DNA of 64,000 bases from assembly GCF_037327425.1 (NCBI RefSeq), contig NZ_CP147846.1, positions 3,038,001 through 3,102,000 of the forward strand. Reading direction: 5' to 3'. Shown one piece after another: positions 25,301-31,711 of this stretch (positions are counted from its first letter, which is position 1; each line of letters opens with the position of its first letter). The translations under genes and the position numbers were made by a program. The notes below the pieces were generated by a model, which saw nothing but the letters and a program-made list of their open reading frames with translations, had not been told where the DNA came from and did not search any database. Source of the DNA: Rhodococcus sovatensis. GTDB taxonomy: Bacteria > Actinomycetota > Actinomycetes > Mycobacteriales > Mycobacteriaceae.

Positions 25301-28300
25301 GACGATGACAGCGGCTTGGGTTACCGAATCCTGGTCGGTGACAACAGCTTCGATCTCACCGAGCTCGATTCGGAACCCGCGAATCTTCACCTGGTCGTCC
25401 GAGCGTCCCAAGTATTCCAGCTCACCGGCCGCGTTCCACTGTGCGACGTCACCGGTGCGGTAGAGCAGCGAATGCCCGTCACCGGAACCGAACGGATCGG
25501 CGACGAATCGAACCGAGGTCAAGTCCTGCCTGCCGAGGTACCCCCGTGCCAACTGGCCACCGGCGACATAGAGCTCCCCCGGAACACCGATGGGGACAGG
25601 ATGCAGGCGTGCGTCCAGGACGTACACGCGAAGACCGGCGATCGGCTTGCCCACGACCGAAGCCGAAGTCGCGGCGAGAGCAGCCTCCGTCAATAGCTGA
25701 TACGACACGTGCACGGTCGTCTCGGTGATGCCGTACATGTTGACCAGCTGAGGCTTCGCATCGCCGTGCCGATCGAACCACCCCGCGAGGCGGCGCGGTT
25801 CGAGCGCCTCACCGCCGAAGATCACATACCTCAGGGCAAGGGTATCGGTCTGTGCGATCACACCGTCGAGATGCGAGACCGCACCGTTCGACTCTGGGTC
25901 GACACTGCTGACGTCGACACTGCTGACCTGCACGGCGGTCCGGTCCGCCTCCGACAGCTGATAGAACGCCGACGGCGTCTGGTTGAGGACAGTGACCTGC
26001 TCGTCGACCAACAATCGATGAAACGCCTCGGGTGTGCGCGAGGTGAAGTAATCCACCACCACGAGTCTTCCGCCGTACAGCAGTGGGCCCCAGAGCTCCC
26101 ACACCGAGAAGTCGAACGCATAGGAGTGGAACATCGTCCACACGTCGTCCGCACCGAATCGATACACCTCGTCGGTGTTCGCGAACAGCCGCACCACGTT
26201 GCGGTGCGAGACAAGAACACCCTTGGGTCGGCCGGTCGAGCCCGACGTGTAGATCACGTAGGCGACGTTGTCGGGACCGAGGGGTCCACGCCGGCCGGCG
26301 TCGGTGATCGGCGCGTCGGAATACTCCTCGAGATCTATCGTGTCGAGATCGAGTGTGCTTGCACAAGATCGCTTTTCGACATCTGTCGGCAATTCGACAC
26401 CAGCCGCGCCCGAGTACAGAATACTGATCGGGCGCGCGTCCTCGAGCATGAATTCCATGCGATCGACCGGATAGTTCGGATCGAGTGGAAGATATCCTCC
26501 GCCCGCTTTGACCACAGCGAGAAGTCCGACGACCAACTCGATGGAACGAGGCAGCGCTACGGCGACCAGCGTCTCCGGCCCCGCCCCGTGCGAGATCAGC
26601 AGACGCGCAAGTCGATTCGTCCGAGAGTCCAACTCTGCGTAGGTCAGTGCATTGTCGCCGAACGTCACCGCAACGTTCGACGAGTAGGCGCCCGCCGCCT
26701 CGCCGAAGAGGTTCACCAGGGTCGTGGGTTCCGAGACGTCCACACCCGAGACGTTCCACTCCGACGCAACGGACCGATACTCGTCCGACTCGATGATCTG
26801 CACGTCCCCGACCGGCCGGCGAGGATCCGCGGTGACCGAGTTCAGGATCGCGGTGAATCTCGCTGCAAAACTCTCGACGAGTTCGGCGTCGAACAAGTCG
26901 GTGGCGTACTCGAATACCGCGTCGATCCCGGCTGGCCTGCCGTCGTCGTCGTGGTGCTCGGTCAGCCACAGCTGCAGGTCGAACTTGGCGATCGGGACGT
27001 CGAATTCGTCTGCTACCGCCCGCAATCCACCCACATTGAGTTCGCGAGACATGGCCGATTCGAGTGACAGCGCGACCTGGAACAACGGATGACGCGCCGT
27101 CGACCGCGCCGGATTGAGGACCTCCACCAGCCGCTCGAACGGGACGCCTGCGTGTGCGAACGCGGACAGGTCCGTATCTCGGACATGACCGACCAGGGTC
27201 TCGAAAGAATCCCCTGGATCGACCTCGGTGCGCAGGACGAGAGTGTTGACGAACATTCCGACGAGGTCGTCGAGTGCAGGCTCGCCGCGCCCGGCGACGG
27301 GAGCTCCGATGGCGATGTCGGTGGTGCCGCTGAGCCTGGCGAGCAGGATCGCATACGCGGACTGCATCACCATGAACAGCGACGCACTGTTGGCACGTGC
27401 GAGGCCGGCGAGCGACGAGTGCAACTCCGCAGGCAACTCGACCCTCAGCTTGGCTCCGGAATTGGACGAGACGGTGGGACGCGGACGACTGAACGGCAGC
27501 GTCAGCTGATCAGGCAGATCTTCGAGTGTGCTGCTCCAGTAACGGATTTCGCGCGCAGACAACGATGTCGGGTCCGATTCCGGTCCGAGTACCGCTCGCT
27601 GCCACAGTGAGTAGTCGGCATACTGCACGCTCAGCGGCGACCAGTCCGGCTCGCGGCCGTCCGCGCGCGAGGAATACGCAACCAGGACGTCGCGGGCGAG
27701 AGGACCGAACGACGCGCCGTCGGCAGCGATGTGGTGGAGCACCATCGCGAACTCGTGCTCGGTGGGTGAGATCTCGAAGATCGCGGTACGGAATGGTGCG
27801 TCGACGGTGACATCGAAGCCCTTACCCACCAGCTCACCGAGGTGCCGAGGCAAGTTCTCGCGAGCGATCCGGGTGGGCACTATGTCCGTAGGAACGCCGG
27901 CAGGGTCGAGCACGACCTGCTCCGGCGAGCCGTCGACCTCAGGATAGATGGTGCGAAGCGTCTCGTGCCTGCGCACGACGTCGGCGAACGCGGCCGACAG
28001 TGCGTCGACATCGAGCTTGCCGGTCAGACGAACGGTGAACGGGAGGTTGTACACCGCAGTCGACGGATCGAACCGGTTGAGAAACCACATCCGCTGCTGA
28101 GCGGGCGAGAGTGGAATCCGGTCGGGACGCTCGCGTGCCTCGAGCACAGGGGCATCGTTGCCGACGGTCGCAGCCGACTCTGCACGAGCAGCGAGAGCGC
28201 CGACAGTCGGCGCCTCGAACAACTCGCGGACGCCCAATCGAATTCCGAGCGCCGAACCGACACGGGTCACGAGTTGTGTTGCAATCAGCGAGTTTCCGCC

Positions 28301-31300
28301 GAGTTCGAAGAAGTCCTCGTCGAGACCGACGTGTGTTGCGCCCAAGACGTCCTCGAACACCCCCGCGACAACGTATTCGGCATGGCTCTGTGGTGCTCGG
28401 TACGTCTTGACACTGGTGAACACCGGTTCAGGCAGCGCTTTGCGGTCGAGCTTGCCGCTCGTGTTGAGCGGAAGTTCGTCGAGCACCATGATCGAGGCCG
28501 GGACCATGTACGAGGGCAGTGACCGTCCGGCGAACTCCACCGCGTGGGAGGCGTCGACGGCGTCGCCAGGCGCCGGCACGACGTATGCGACCAATTGTTC
28601 ACCGGTCGCGGTGGGAACGACGAGTGCAACGGCCTGGGAAATCGACTCGTGTGCAAGGAGAACCGTCTCGATTTCGCCGAGTTCGATTCGCTGGCCGCGG
28701 AACTTGACCTGGAAGTCGGTACGGCCGATGTAATCGATCGTGCCATCGGCGCGCCACTTGACGAGATCGCCTGTGCGGTACATCCGCTCCCCCGCCGACC
28801 CGAATGGGTTGGCAACGAAGCGATCCGAGCTCAGATCGGGTCGTCCGACGTAGCCGCGCGCCAGTTGAACACCAGCAAGGTAGAGTTCGCCGGCCTCACC
28901 GATCGGAGTCGGGCGCAGTCTCCCGTCGAGTACGAACGTTCGAGTGTTCCACTCGGGAACGCCGATCGGGACGGTCTTGAGATCCGCAGTTCCACTCTCG
29001 TAGTAGGTGACCGACACAGCAGCCTCGGTCGGACCGTACAGGTTGTGCAGACCTGCTCGGGAGAGATCACGGAACGCTGCGGCGGTTTCCGCCGGCAGCG
29101 CCTCACCGATGACGAATACGTGCCGGAGAGAACCACACGTTCCGGCAGGTGCGTTGGCCACGAATACGGACAACATCGACGGCACGAAGTCGGTGACGGT
29201 GACGCCGTACTCGGCGATCTTGTCTGCTACGTATATCGAGTCGCGATGGCCGTCCGGAGTTGCGAGCACCATGGTGGCGCCGACTCGAAGCGGGAGAAAG
29301 AAGCCCCACAGCGATACGTCGAACGTCGTCGCGGTCTTCTGCAGGTAGACATCCGAGGAGTCCAGACCGTATTCGGCGGTCATCCACTGCAGCTGATTGT
29401 CGATTGCCGCGTGCGAGACCGCGACACCCTTGGGTCGGCCCGTCGAGCCCGAGGTGTAGATCACGTACGCCGTGTTGTCCATCCGCAACGGGGACAGTCT
29501 TTCTCGGTCCTCGACGCGTGATCCCGTCAGCTTCCCGAAGTCGACCAGATCGACCTCGACGACGTCCGTGCCCGCGGGAAGTTCGACCGCATCGCGGGAG
29601 ACTGTCAGCACACACAACGGCTGCGCGGAGTCGAGGATGTAGGCCGTGCGATCCGCGGGGTGATCGGGATCGATCGGAACCCATGCACCACCTGCCTCGA
29701 CGATCGCGTACATCGCGACGACCAGATCGAGCGACCGTCGAATCGACAGACCTACGAGAGTCTCCGGACCGACGCCTTTGTCGATCAGGATCCGGGCAAG
29801 GCCGCCGACTCGCGCGCCCAGTTCACCGTAGGACAGCGATCGGTTCTCGAACACCAGCGCTGTCGCGGACGGGTCGGCATCCACGCGCGCATGAAATTCG
29901 GACAGCAACGTGGTCGGTACGAGCTCCCGCGCCGTGTCGTTCCAGGTTCCGAGTACCTGATTCTGTTCGTCTTCGGTGGCGAGGGCGAGATCCCACACCC
30001 GAGCGTCCGGAGTCGACTCGACGAACCGATCGAAGAAGTCGACGAACCTGCTGTGGTTCCGCTCCGATTCCTCGGACGAGTACAGGTTCGGGTTCGATTC
30101 GAAATCGATGTGAGTCTTGCTGCCCGCCACGCTCTGGTAGAGGTTGAGGCCGAAATCCTCGATCAGACCCGTCGAGAGGATGTTGATGCCCCCGACCATG
30201 GAGCCGAGTCGCACTTCGCCGAAGAACAGCATGATGTTGACCCAGGGCCCGAAGAACGACGCCTGGCCGCTCGATCCGCCCGCGTCGCGTCGGATGTCCT
30301 CGTGGCGGTAGCGCTGGTGCCGCAGGGCACCGGTAACCTCGGTCCCGATACGTGCAAGTAGCTGTTCGACGGTGGTATCTCTCGACACGTCGAGTCGCAG
30401 CGGAACCACGTTGGAGACCATTCCACCCGAGCGCCGAAGCACGGCCGTCGTGCGAGCGGTCACAGGCAAGCTGAGGACGACGTCCTCGCGACCGGTCATC
30501 TGCGCCATGTACGCCGCAAATGCAGCGATGACGACACTGGCCAGTGTTGTGTCTGTGGCTTCGGTGAGCGCATCGATACCGGACACGGCGGCAGGAGACA
30601 CAGACCTCGAGTCGATCTGACTGACCGCCGCAGGCGCGGCGCTACGGCCGGCAAGGCTCGTCACCGAATCGATGCCGGCGATTCGCTGTGCCCAATACTC
30701 GCGGTCGGTGTCGAACCGCGTCGAGTCGCGATAGGAGACATCGATGTCGTAGACCTTGCGCAGGTCGGACGACAAGTTCTTCTTGGGCTCCGTGCCCTCG
30801 ACCGCAGCGGTGTACAGCTCGGCGGCACGGTTCATGAACGTCACCGCGCCGAATCCGTCGAGGACGACGTGGTGGACCCGCTCGTACCAGAAGTACAGAT
30901 CGTCCTCGAGTTGAAGGACGGTGGCGGAGATCAGGCGGTCACGAAGGATGTCGATCGGCGCACTGTAGTCAGCGCGCATCCACGCGAGTGCAACCGCGCG
31001 AGGGTCCGCCTCCCCGCGGAGATCGCGGTACCCGAGGGAATCGTCGAGGGACGGGTCGACGTACTGCCGCGGCTCGGCATCCACTTCGACGATCCGAACG
31101 AATCCGGACTGCATTTCGAGCGCGGCCTCCGACGAGACCCGCTGGAGTAGATCGCGGTCGAGATCACCGCGGAGTTCGACGTACTGGGCAATGTTGGCCG
31201 GTACCGATGGATCGACGTGTTGAGCGAACCACATGCCGAGCTGTGCGGGAGAGAGCGGAAAGGACGATTCGGGCACTCCGTGACCTTCAGATGCACCTTC

Positions 31301-31330
31301 GGCTGATTCTTCCCAACCTAGCGGGTCCAA
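10310..31330 (-). CDS. NRPS, upstream partner, six C-A-T modules plus terminal C
   Basis: Giant nonribosomal peptide synthetase of 7,006 aa. Start is TTG at 31330, preceded by AGAGAGGA at 6-8 nt; no better start is in frame. Carrier serines (LGGNSL) lie near 28295, 24960, 21795, 18585, 15355 and 12165, giving six C-A-T modules, then C7 (about 12000-10640) and a 101-residue A-like stub, with no thioesterase. C1 differs from the others and resembles the EntF condensation domain (HQRY, FGPWVNI), which suggests an acyl or aryl cap on residue 1. All seven C domains keep HHxxxDG. Pocket codes read by eye: A1 DVWDFILVS (unassigned), A2 DFWNIGMVH (Thr), A3 DVWHFSLVD (Ser), A4 DVWHFGLVD (Ser-like), A5 DFWNIGMVH (Thr), A6 DLWHLILVS (unassigned). 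No E domain was seen and no MbtH gene is nearby. The product is probably a Ser/Thr-rich acyl peptide (inference). Confidence 0.97.
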   Translation of the reverse strand: MDPLGWEESAEGASEGHGVPESSFPLSPAQLGMWFAQHVDPSVPANIAQYVELRGDLDRDLLQRVSSEAALEMQSGFVRIVEVDAEPRQYVDPSLDDSLGYRDLRGEADPRAVALAWMRADYSAPIDILRDRLISATVLQLEDDLYFWYERVHHVVLDGFGAVTFMNRAAELYTAAVEGTEPKKNLSSDLRKVYDIDVSYRDSTRFDTDREYWAQRIAGIDSVTSLAGRSAAPAAVSQIDSRSVSPAAVSGIDALTEATDTTLASVVIAAFAAYMAQMTGREDVVLSLPVTARTTAVLRRSGGMVSNVVPLRLDVSRDTTVEQLLARIGTEVTGALRHQRYRHEDIRRDAGGSSGQASFFGPWVNIMLFFGEVRLGSMVGGINILSTGLIEDFGLNLYQSVAGSKTHIDFESNPNLYSSEESERNHSRFVDFFDRFVESTPDARVWDLALATEDEQNQVLGTWNDTARELVPTTLLSEFHARVDADPSATALVFENRSLSYGELGARVGGLARILIDKGVGPETLVGLSIRRSLDLVVAMYAIVEAGGAWVPIDPDHPADRTAYILDSAQPLCVLTVSRDAVELPAGTDVVEVDLVDFGKLTGSRVEDRERLSPLRMDNTAYVIYTSGSTGRPKGVAVSHAAIDNQLQWMTAEYGLDSSDVYLQKTATTFDVSLWGFFLPLRVGATMVLATPDGHRDSIYVADKIAEYGVTVTDFVPSMLSVFVANAPAGTCGSLRHVFVIGEALPAETAAAFRDLSRAGLHNLYGPTEAAVSVTYYESGTADLKTVPIGVPEWNTRTFVLDGRLRPTPIGEAGELYLAGVQLARGYVGRPDLSSDRFVANPFGSAGERMYRTGDLVKWRADGTIDYIGRTDFQVKFRGQRIELGEIETVLLAHESISQAVALVVPTATGEQLVAYVVPAPGDAVDASHAVEFAGRSLPSYMVPASIMVLDELPLNTSGKLDRKALPEPVFTSVKTYRAPQSHAEYVVAGVFEDVLGATHVGLDEDFFELGGNSLIATQLVTRVGSALGIRLGVRELFEAPTVGALAARAESAATVGNDAPVLEARERPDRIPLSPAQQRMWFLNRFDPSTAVYNLPFTVRLTGKLDVDALSAAFADVVRRHETLRTIYPEVDGSPEQVVLDPAGVPTDIVPTRIARENLPRHLGELVGKGFDVTVDAPFRTAIFEISPTEHEFAMVLHHIAADGASFGPLARDVLVAYSSRADGREPDWSPLSVQYADYSLWQRAVLGPESDPTSLSAREIRYWSSTLEDLPDQLTLPFSRPRPTVSSNSGAKLRVELPAELHSSLAGLARANSASLFMVMQSAYAILLARLSGTTDIAIGAPVAGRGEPALDDLVGMFVNTLVLRTEVDPGDSFETLVGHVRDTDLSAFAHAGVPFERLVEVLNPARSTARHPLFQVALSLESAMSRELNVGGLRAVADEFDVPIAKFDLQLWLTEHHDDDGRPAGIDAVFEYATDLFDAELVESFAARFTAILNSVTADPRRPVGDVQIIESDEYRSVASEWNVSGVDVSEPTTLVNLFGEAAGAYSSNVAVTFGDNALTYAELDSRTNRLARLLISHGAGPETLVAVALPRSIELVVGLLAVVKAGGGYLPLDPNYPVDRMEFMLEDARPISILYSGAAGVELPTDVEKRSCASTLDLDTIDLEEYSDAPITDAGRRGPLGPDNVAYVIYTSGSTGRPKGVLVSHRNVVRLFANTDEVYRFGADDVWTMFHSYAFDFSVWELWGPLLYGGRLVVVDYFTSRTPEAFHRLLVDEQVTVLNQTPSAFYQLSEADRTAVQVSSVDVSSVDPESNGAVSHLDGVIAQTDTLALRYVIFGGEALEPRRLAGWFDRHGDAKPQLVNMYGITETTVHVSYQLLTEAALAATSASVVGKPIAGLRVYVLDARLHPVPIGVPGELYVAGGQLARGYLGRQDLTSVRFVADPFGSGDGHSLLYRTGDVAQWNAAGELEYLGRSDDQVKIRGFRIELGEIEAVVTDQDSVTQAAVIVREDMPGAARLVAYVVGENSNGSATVDVDALRVNVAEQLPEYMVPSAFVVLDSIPLTVNGKLDRRALPAPVFEVREFRAPTTPIEEIVAEVFAEVLGVERVGLDDDFFELGGNSLIATQVVSRLGVALDASVPVRMLFEASTVALLAVRVEQAAGEGGRTALVASARPERVPLSLAQQRMWFLNRFDRDSTAYNIPFALRLTGELDVAALQVAIMDVIDRHESLRTVYPDTAEGPRQCILDAAQTVPNLTPILTSAADIQRQVFALASTTFDVTVNVPIQARLFEIGPREHVVAMVVHHISADGWSMGPLARDIMIAYAARTAWEHPNWLPLAVQYADYSLWQRSVLGSEDDSTSLISSQVEYWADILAGLPDQLDLPTDRPRPSRQSYKGSSIRFEIPAEIHRELSGLAHAHNASLFMVVHGALAVLLARLSGSDDIAIGTPVAGRGDAALDDLVGMFVNTLVLRTDIDGSRSFSEQIGRAREVALGAFGHADLPFERLVEVLSPARSQARHPLFQVMLSFENLTRTHVELPGLSVDSVALDAEVAKFDLQLNVTESIGVDGRGQGMSAELTYAIDLFDSETVRSFASRFVRVLEAVVRDSSVAVGDIDLLDVGERERVVSTWNRTQHDLAPGRTLVDLFDRQVSVSPDATAVVYEGERLTYSEFDVRVNRLARYLISIGVGPDMLVGLAIGRSLELLVGMYAIVKAGAGYVPIDPTQPAERNEYIVSTASPVCVLSTTRDHLEIADIEVIDIDVLDVDGYSSAPVADSDRVSPLRESNTAYVIFTSGSTGRPKGVAVAHSAIVNRLLWMQNEYPIGAEDAVLQKTPSTFDVSVWEFFWALQTGASIVVAVPDGHRDAVYLLELIQRERVSVAHFVPSMLAVFVPEVEVRRAAGSSLRLVFASGEALAPTTAQALRRALPKVSLHNLYGPTEAAVDVTYHQVSDVDTVVMPIGAPVWNTSVFVLDARLSPVPVGVAGELYLAGAQLARGYVGRPDLSADRFVAHPFAEAGSRMYRTGDVVRWNRAGELEYLGRSDSQVKLRGLRIELGEIETVLLESAQIQQAAVLVRGEQLVAYVVVAPETDLRPARAMLAQRLAEYMVPSVFVPMTEFPLGATGKLDRRALPDPEHVQREYREPVTPTEQTVARVFAEVLDASEVGLDDDFFELGGNSLIATRVVTRLGAALDAEIGVRSLFENPSVAALARALAERAGAGRRKPLVPQVRPELVPLSLAQQRMWFLNRFDTASGVNNIPVAVRLSGLLDRQALNVAVADVLDRHESLRTVFPEVDGSGHQLVLPTSEVIPDLAPIEVSGGDIFSVLEEVATTGFDVTVELPLRARLFEISPTEHILVLVVHHISTDGFSMGPLTRDVMTAYVARSEGVQPNWLPLPVQYADYSLWQRDMLGNEDDPNSLLARQQDYWKTTLAGIPAQLDLPVDHPRPAVASNRGAGVTFDIDQDTVNVLTDVAHRHSSSLFMVMHSAFAVLLARMSGTDDIVIGTPVAGRGESALDDLIGMFVNTLVLRTPVDGRARFEDVLARTRTTDLAAFANADVPFERLVEVLNPARSQARHPLFQVMLSFQNMERTNLELPGLSVSVVDFATKGSKFDLQLTMSQKVDEHGVDAGLSCLFTYATDLFDETTVEALADRFQRIVQAVGADPAIIVGDIDFHDPDEYDRLVRSINDTEHNVDDRHTLVSLFDAQVARTPDAPALVLASETEEPSSVLSYAEFDARANSLARCLIDRGVGPESTVALVARRSFDLLIGMYAIVKSGAAYVPIDPDQPSARNEHVLATAQPSIVLATADIAESLTTNAPICVFDRLDLSDVLSTPITDADRTSPLRPDNPAYLIFTSGSTGKPKGVSVSHRAIVNQMLWRQDVYPLSDADVLIQKTPATFDVSVWEFFWGLENGASLVIAPHDAHRDPSRITRIIEREQVTLAHFVPSVLSVYVTDLDTDACRSLRLLFVGGEALTPSTVSRVRRVFPGAELHDLYGPAETAVDVTYHAVTEADSVHVPIGVPLWNTQVYVLDSRMHSVPAGVLGELYVGGVQLARGYAGRADLTAERFVANPFGEKGTRLYRTGDLVRWNPDGELEYVGRSDFQVKLRGQRVELGEIESSLRAAGENVDDSVVVVSSDARAGDRLVAYVVPTPGRSVDSAALRSALKSSLPSYMVPSAFVTLDFLPLNASGKLDRQALPVPSVDVAQFRSPVTPIEEIVAQVFADVLGAERVGLDDDFFELGGNSLVAMQLVSRLGAALETSVGVRELFENSAVGALAASVERKAGTGGRAKLGPQTRPAKIPLSLAQQRMWFLNRFDTASAVNNIPAAIRLTGALDVDALTAAVSDLLSRHESLRTVYPDDDGSGYQKILPVGDVTLDLAPVLVQADELPAKMYELAATGFDVTLHVPFRARLFRVSADEHVLMFVAHHIAADGFSMSPLARDVMTAYVSRTEGQEPGWPVLDVQYADFAIWQRNVLGSEADPGSLLAQQESYWRDVLAELPDEVTLPSDRPRGEASSGRGDVVSFEVPAAVHRRLSMLARENNASLFMVVHSAVAVLLARMAATEDVVVGTPIAGRGDAALDDVIGMFVNTLVLRTEVDVSTTFSELLAISRDVDLAAFAHSDIPFERLVEVLNPERSQARHPLVQVLLAFQNIRRTEFELPGLTVAPMDVDAATARADLQLTVTEAVAVDGALDGLQVFWTYATDLYDRRTVEEFGARLLRVLDSVVDDADVVIGEIDLLGSEERTLVTSTWAGVDGVAADSTLAELFGRRAERSPESTAVVFGAERLSYRELDERSNRLARHLMSTGVGPESLVAVALPRSVDLVVTLLAVIKSGGGYVPVDPTNPADRIAYVLEDSAPTALVTWSGREFSAPHELDSVEVDLLDLSAHEKSPIDDAERSRPLRPSDVAYVIYTSGSTGRPKGVMVPHVAVARLMANTDGLFEFDSNDVWTLFHSYAFDFSVWELWGPLLHGGTLVVVDYFTSRSPESFRELLIRENVTVLNQTPSAFYQLAEVDRVLGADGQNLQLRYVIFGGEALELRRLSDWFARYGDRSPELVNMYGITETTVHVSHRRLDEELVSSATGSVVGGAIPGLRVYVLDARLQPVPVGVAGEMYVAGGTLARGYLGRTDLTATRFVANPFSGTAAHAGGSLMYRTGDVARRTIDGDLEFVGRADDQVKIRGFRIELGEIESAVLADDSVGQVAVVVRSDRHNTLQLVAYVVPVSGATVDAADLRTSVAASLPEYMIPSAFVVVPEIPLTVNGKLDRRALPEPVFEVREFRAPSTPIEEIVAEVFADLLDVERIGADDDFFELGGNSLIATRVVARIGTAVGASVPVRALFEARTVAKLAVEVERADGDARVALVARERPIEIPLSLSQRRMWFLNRFDPTSTAYLVPFALRLSGDLDIGALGAAVADLVSRHESMRTMYPETENGPVQQILHPSQALPELSVTEVAAENVAERIASLASTQFDVTTEVPIRIELYRTGADEHVLAMVAHHISVDGVSVAPLARDLMTAYAARTTGAEPGWAPLPVQYADFSLWQRDMLGSEDDADSTVSRQLGYWTEALADVPDELTLPSDRTRPATQSFTGGSVEFGIDADLHGRLRDLARSRGGTLFMAVHAAFAGLLARLSGTTDIAVGTPIAGRGDRALDDLIGMFVNTLVLRTQVDGALPFTELVDRAREVDLGAFANADVPFERLVEVLNPVRSTARHPLFQVGFSFQNQGVTDLALPGLDIAAMEIESGVAQFDLHLIVVDRYDVSGTPAGMSAEFTYAKDLFDHSTVEKIATRFVHFLHTIVERPETPVGDVDLLGSSERALLVESPNATSHPVDRNATLVSLFDEQVARHPDSIALVEGDRRWTYREFDSRVNALARYLIGRGVGPETRTALAIRRSADLVVAMFAVAKTGGAYVPVDSEQPIERIEYVLDSASPILLLSTERDGEAFSDRSIADTSVVRIDTLDLSSYTSSPVTDSERTAPLRTDNCAYVIFTSGSTGRPKGVAVSHSAIVNQLTWKRAEFDLGPTDSVLLKTAATFDLSVWEFWSAPTSGATLVLAGPDDHRDPARLADIIRRESVTTLHVVPSMLTALMVNGDNTVPSSLKRVLAIGEALPGDTARRFFEHNDAELFNLYGPTEAAVSVTSHRVTSDENASVPIGRPEWNTRVYVLDARLHPVPAGTTGELYLAGAQLARGYLGRPDLTAERFVADPFDPNGGRLYRSGDLAFWNADGELVFSGRSDFQVKIRGFRIELGEIEAAMRALDVLADAVVILYSDPHTGDRLVGYLVPSASATVDIEDVRTALSSSLPSYMVPSDFVVLAALPLNANGKLDRVALPAPVFEASEFRAPTNPIEEIVARVYSELLGVARVGLDDDFFALGGNSLVATQLVARLGAALDASISVRSVFEAPKVGALAARVESYVGQGARTPLVARTRPESVPLSLAQQRMWTLNQVDPSSDAYNIPVAIRLTGVLDVSALRAAVGDLFRRHEILRTRYPDTADGPIQSVVSMSDALPALELREISAADVPGVVGEVVTAGFDVANAVPVRAELFSVTEASGKEFVLVFVAHHISADGFSMRPLIRDVMTAYVARTAGDAPQWTELPVQYADYSLWQREVLGSEDDADSVLSSQIAYWSDALAGAPERLALPTDFPRPARASMRGGRIEFGVAPDIAARVQKTAREHNATVFMVVHSALAVLLSKLSGEQDITVGTPVAGRGDAALDDLVGMFVNTLVLRTSVTPSTTFADLLTQVREKDLAAFGNADVPFERVVEVVGHKRSAAYSPLFQVMLTFQNLATGTFALPDLEVSALESGLEQAKVDLQLTATERFDDSGDLVGIDAVFNYATALFEPATIELFAQRFVRLLDLLTSDPGSILRGVDMRSEAERARPAPKPKTIDDLPELVSAAAVAAPSTVAVSFGDKSVTFGELDEKLSAVSASTGGALKPEAVLSVALTGLLPGILPALGADGFAATVASLIEEAQALAAEPGGAGASMQ
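10313..10615 (-). other. C-terminal adenylation-like stub of upstream NRPS (putative docking element)
   Basis: Residues 6906-7006 resemble only the first part of an A domain (an AAP..VAVSFGD..VTFGELD pattern). They then run into an Ala-rich tail and stop, with no A3 motif or later core. The stretch aligns without gaps, at roughly 30% identity over about 90 residues, with the N-terminus of the next NRPS. Confidence 0.7.
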
Positions 31331-31711
31331 TCGAATCCTCTCTTTCCCACAATCACGCGCCCTCGCCGAACATCGATTTCACCGAAGCTCTTCGAGCACC
31401 GAACACACAAATGTAATAGTTTTTCGCAATCAGAACGACTCGCCGCCCCGCGCGTTGATGAAGTTACCCATCGGTACATCCTCGTTGGGGGGCACGATCG
31501 TTACAGGCGTCGATCGTGAGCCCTCGAGAGGCAGCTGATCTGCACGATGCACCCGGGCAACGTCGCGGCGCCGCCCCGCGCCCACCCACACCTGCGAGAC
31601 TGGGCCGAGCACCCCCGTTCCACGTCCAGTATCAGCACCGGTCCAATCTACAGGTCACCCAGTGGAGTTGACCAAAGCCAGGTGGTGCCGTCAGTCGAAC
31701 AGCACACCGGA
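31331..31711. other. 381-bp region upstream of the NRPS operon
   Basis: The longest stretch without a recognised gene. The A/T-rich part near 31410-31432 is the likeliest place for the NRPS promoter, but no clear -35/-10 pair can be named. A 13-codon minus-strand reading frame (ATG at 31471, TGA at 31430) follows a GAGG and could be a leader peptide; this is weak. Nothing else was recognised. Confidence 0.4.
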
